Positions 60,601 to 64,000 of a stretch of 64,000 nt of DNA are shown here, piece by piece. Location of the stretch: assembly GCF_047511655.1 (NCBI RefSeq), contig NC_133387.1, positions 20,020,353 to 20,084,352 on the forward strand, read 5' to 3'. The notes under the pieces were generated by a model. That model saw only the letters and a program-made list of their open reading frames with translations. It was not told where the DNA came from and did not search any database. How positions within the stretch are numbered: position 1 is the first letter of the stretch; every line of letters starts with the position of its first letter. The translations under genes and the position numbers were made by a program. This stretch comes from Castor canadensis. Lineage: Eukaryota; Chordata; Mammalia; Rodentia; Castoridae.

Positions 60601-61528
60601 AATTTTAATTCTTTTAAATTTGAATGTCATGTATGTACAACTTAAAGATAGACTGGGAAAACCATGGAAAATGTGTTACCTGAATATTGTGACATGATAA
60701 AAGAGTAACATCCTCTAATTTAGAGTAAAGCAGAGAGAGGAATCCATTCTACATTTAATTTATAGTCAAATGTTATAATGTTTAAGATGAAAGGCTTCTA
60801 TAGTTTTAGTATACTTTTGAAAGTTTAACCATACCCGTAGGCAAATGTGCCTCACAGGAGAGAGGCTTGAAGTTGATGCTTCTGAAAATAATCACTCTGA
60901 ATGCCAAAGGTGACATGCTCATCAGTGCCCTGTCCCCATGGCTAGTCCATGCTGACCTTTCCTCTCAATTCTCCAGTTTCACCTCGCTGCTTCTTTGCCT
61001 GGTGATGCGTGCAGCCGCACACAATTCTCCAGGGACAGAGTCTGCCTTAGGCATCTGCCTGCTTGCTGTCCACTCTCATTCCAAACTGAAACTGCCTAAT
61101 CCTGTCCTTGAACCCAGACTAAACAATCCACTTCCTCTGGTAAGGTGCAAACTACATCCAGTGAACAGTTTGGTACCTGGCTTTTCCTTCCATGTGGACC
61201 AGCAGGAAACAAACAGGAAGCGACTATGCCAACCACAGAGAAAGAAACATACGCCTGTCTGGAATGCTACAGACCAGATGCTTTCAGATACTAACTGTAG
61301 TGGAAGTTTTCATGGTGTTTTGCAAAATGTGTGTCTGAACCACCAGTCAGAGATGGGCCCCACTTTAACCTAGACTTACTGGCATAGTACAGGTTATTAT
61401 TTATGTTTCCAAATACCAGTAAAGTAGTCCCTTAACAAGGAATTTTCTTACTACATAGTATTTCATGTCCAGTTTTATCTTCTTTCTTCTGCAGGTATTA
61501 AGAACTATCAAGCTAAAAGTAAAGCAAT
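60601..61528. other. BPGM intron with the longest plus-strand open frame, unrecognised
   Basis: A 168-codon frame at 60867-61373 has no recognisable domain, no signal for splicing that stands out and unremarkable composition. It is best treated as chance or repeat-derived. Confidence 0.4.
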
Positions 61529-61529
61529 C

Positions 61530-61653
61530 TGTCCAGGTATGGCTGTGCACTGCTGTAATCACAATACTTCAGAGGTGGTGGTAGGAGGATTGTGAGTTCT
61601 AGGCCAACCTGGGCTATATAGTAAGACCCTGACTCAAAAAAAAAAAAAAGTAA
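61530..61653 (+). mobile_element. B1-like SINE monomer, sense
   Basis: 'ggtatggctgtgcactgctg', 'aggccaacctgggctatata', 'gtaagaccctgactc', then an A-run. Confidence 0.85.
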
Positions 61654-62045
61654 AGCCATCTCAAAATTACATATAGTTTACAATCAAAGATATTACATAA
61701 ACAAGTCATTTGACAGGGTAGAGGCCATTATTAGCCAAAAAGCCTGTCCTAGGCACTGATATTTAGAGTTCTCCTGTTTGCAATTCTTTAAATAAGAATT
61801 TTACCAAACTCCCAATCAGTAACACTTCCCTTCACTGTGCCATTCATGTTCACTGACTCCAGGAAGTCTCTGTTGACTTATTTCTAGACTGAGTGGTTAT
61901 CAGAAGGAAAGAAAGCAGATGGAAGTTTAATGAAGGCTATGGAATTTGATGGCAAATAGGAAGTCACAGCTTTAGAAGAAAAAGCCTTTATTAGAGGAGT
62001 CCACAGTCTATAAGTAGTATTAGCAAGACACTAAGAAAACTTCAT

Positions 62046-62120
62046 GGTTGGGCTGGGGGTGTAGCCCTGTGACACAGCTCTGGCTCTGATCCCCAACACC
62101 ATGAAAGCAAAAACCCAAAC
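62046..62120 (+). mobile_element. ID-like tRNA-derived SINE, sense
   Basis: 'ggctgggggtgtagccctgt' and 'ctctgatccccaacaccatg' followed by an A-rich tail. Confidence 0.7.
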
Positions 62121-62444
62121 CCTTCAAGGTCCAGCAGCTTCTATATAACTTGTCATGAAGAAAGACCTTAAAAGGTTAATTCCCTGTGCTGATCCTGGCG
62201 TAGGTGCTAAATGGAGTCAACACAAGAGAGTCCTGGAACCTGGAGAAGGCGTATCAAAGGCCCAGGTAAGTTTCAAAGGCACAGGTAGGTGTTATAGCAA
62301 CCTTCATTTAACTCTGCTAATTGTCAGTCACACTCATCTAAACTATTATTTTGTGGAATGAAAAGTGAGGTCCTAGCAAGGACAATGGTGACTTGATGGG
62401 ATAATGAAGGTCTTTTGAGGCATAATTTTTACCCCCAATTCTTA

Positions 62445-62725
62445 GTGTATAGGTTTGAGTTTTGACAACTGCATACAGTAGTGCCAGCACTTCCTGTGAT
62501 GATAAAGAACAGTTCTATCATCCCTCAAAATTCCCTGTGCCCCTGTGCAGCCTGCCTTTCCCCACTGATCTGTGTTCTGTCCTAATAGTTTTGTGTCTTC
62601 CCAGACATCACATAAATTGAATTATAGTTTGTAGCTTTTTGAGCTACATTTCTTTCACTTAGCATAAGGCAGCTGAGATTCATCCATGCTGCTAAGCATA
62701 TTAGTAGTCTGCTCCTTGTGAAAGC
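62445..62725 (-). mobile_element. Old L1M-type 3' UTR, antisense
   Basis: 'gacaactgcatacagtagtg', 'cactgatctgtgttctgtcc', 'tttctttcacttagcataag', 'gagattcatccatgctgcta'. Confidence 0.75.
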
Positions 62726-63009
62726 AGTTTCATTAAGCTAAACAGCTTAGCAATCAATGATCACATGAAATTGTAAAATAAATGATCAAGATAGCTAAAC
62801 AGCAGAATAAAACACAACATTGAGCCAAAGTTTCGCAAGGAGTTCAGAGCCATATCAAGTTCCTATATTAAACAGGTATGTACATAAAATGTCTAGGTCA
62901 ATGTTTGGCATGTAGAATGCACTCCAAAAAAGGCCTCTTTGTATAGCTATGTACCATTCACAGACCACAATGACAGCAGTAATAATTTAAGACTCAATTC
63001 ATTGTGTTA

Positions 63010-63125
63010 AATTTTTTTTGAGATTTTTAAAAACTATTTTTATTAGTATACATTAATAGTATAAGAAGGTTTTACTATGATAATGTCATAGATGCATACT
63101 GTATACTTTGAACAAGTTTATCCCC
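63010..63125 (-). mobile_element. L1 3'-end fragment, antisense
   Basis: 'ttattagtatacattaatag' and 'atactttgaacaagtttatc' match the fragment at 49325-49445. Confidence 0.6.
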
Positions 63126-63146
63126 TCCTTCCTTCCTTCCTTTTCT
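63125..63146 (+). repeat. (CTTC)n short microsatellite
   Basis: About five CCTT units. Confidence 0.85.
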
Positions 63147-64000
63147 GCCAAGGAAGCTCTTAACTCAGCTGCTTACAACATGATATTCCAAACAAAGAAG
63201 GATGGAAAAAGTATAGGTGGTCCTCACACGTAGAGGACCTAGAACTAGATTTTGGGGAGAGTCAACGATTCTGACTATCATGATCGTGGCCAAGTCATCT
63301 GAGTTTCATTTTTCTTCAACAGCACCTGTCTTCTTTCCCATAAATGGAAGGAAGCATCAGTCAGGATCTGACTGCTACAGGGTAATACCACAGTACCAAA
63401 CACTGAGGCCCAACAAAACAGCTTAAGAACAAATACCCTCCATTGCTGAGTTACACAGATGACACCTCTTAGCAGATCAGAGAACAGAGTAATACTGGCA
63501 ACACTCTCGGTGGAACGCTCTTCAGGTACTTCTGAGTCTGCACGGCAGACCAACATTCTAATTGATTATTTTAGAGGGACATCATCCTTCCTATTTCAAA
63601 GTTATAGTTTTTAAACAAGATAAAAGTTTTATGGCAGGACAGTACATTGTCATTGATTCTATCAGGTACCACATTCCTCCCCAGCAGCAGGTAAAACACT
63701 TTTAAGTTTGTCAAGCTGTACAAGGACAAGAAGATAAGGAAAAACTGTCCAGCTCCTTCAAAAAATTCATTTTATAGGGGAGAATTTTTATATAAACATA
63801 TGTAGACAGTATGACTAGGAACCATATAAATCTACAGACACAAGCATTTTTACTTTTTTAATCAATGCAAAGAAATTCAGCAACTGTTGTGTTTACAGGA
63901 AATATGGAATTCTGATTATGTCCATTTCAAAGATTATTATACTCATGAAAGTTAACATCTGTATAGTAAAGTAACTGTGTAACTTATCAGCTGAGCTGGG

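Larger units (their letters stand above)
53659..64000 (-). other. BPGM: BPGM last intron (3' part, runs off the window)
   Basis: No exon encoding the first roughly 200 residues of BPGM (RHG motif, catalytic histidines) is visible in any minus-strand frame up to 64000, so the upstream coding exon must lie further on. The intron is therefore longer than 10.3 kb. It is filled with MIR, L1, SINE and MER2-like elements listed separately. The longest open frame inside it (60867-61373, plus strand) is not recognised and is probably chance. Confidence 0.85.

Noticed and set aside
60867-61373. 168-codon plus-strand open frame in the BPGM intron
   Set aside because: No recognisable domain, no supporting splice or promoter structure, and a length expected by chance in 64 kb.
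62046-62120. Possible tRNA gene
   Set aside because: It is an ID-like SINE with an A-rich tail; the cloverleaf is not intact.
1-64000. CRISPR arrays, operons, phage or integrative elements
   Set aside because: None seen. Sequence is clearly mammalian nuclear DNA, and the regular repeats are microsatellites or transposons.

Overview
The window is mammalian nuclear DNA: about 40% GC, no bacterial-style gene packing, no long open frames, and dense interspersed repeats (MIR, L2, old and younger LINE-1, Tigger-type DNA transposons, MaLR-type LTRs). The SINEs point to a rodent. Many are dimers of 7SL/B1-like monomers ending in a tRNA/ID-like unit, beside B1-like monomers. The combination of this SINE and a LINE-1 with a G-rich 3' UTR suggests a beaver-like (castorimorph) rodent; that lineage call is inference from memory, not a search result.

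Only one gene is supported. The terminal coding exon of BPGM (bisphosphoglycerate mutase) lies on the minus strand at 53480-53658, with a clean splice acceptor, an in-phase start, 58 codons and a stop. Its 3' UTR runs to a poly(A) signal at 52735-52740. The rest of the gene lies beyond 64000, so 53659-64000 is intron. No exon for the N-terminal two thirds of BPGM is visible inside the window.

Layout: 1-52.7 kb is the flank downstream of BPGM. In human the next gene on that side is CALD1, but no CALD1 exon is visible here. This flank holds only repeats, some local diverged duplications, a few inverted repeats and one exon-like decayed stretch. Landmarks are: MaLR LTRs (0.7, 5.0, 7.7, 27.5, 47.8 and 50.7 kb); a Tigger1-like element (2.75-3.41 kb); LINE-1 pieces (8.5, 23.3-25.5, 40.6-41.1, 44.9-45.8 and 49 kb); SINEs throughout; purine/pyrimidine tracts (9.5, 21.1, 25.5 and 36.5 kb); and two sets of low-copy direct repeats (18.3/20.6 kb and 30.2/31.0 kb). 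The BPGM intron from 55.7 to 57.7 kb is a multi-layer stack of nested insertions.

There is no operon, CRISPR array, tRNA/rRNA gene or mobile gene cassette, and I see no convincing new biological system. The best second-look items are: a perfect 24-bp palindrome made of two STAT-type motifs (27954-27977); the exon-like coding relic split by a young L1 (40.2-41.1 kb); the two diverged duplications; a 12-bp-arm hairpin at 47.6 kb; and a poly(A) hexamer overlapping the BPGM stop codon.
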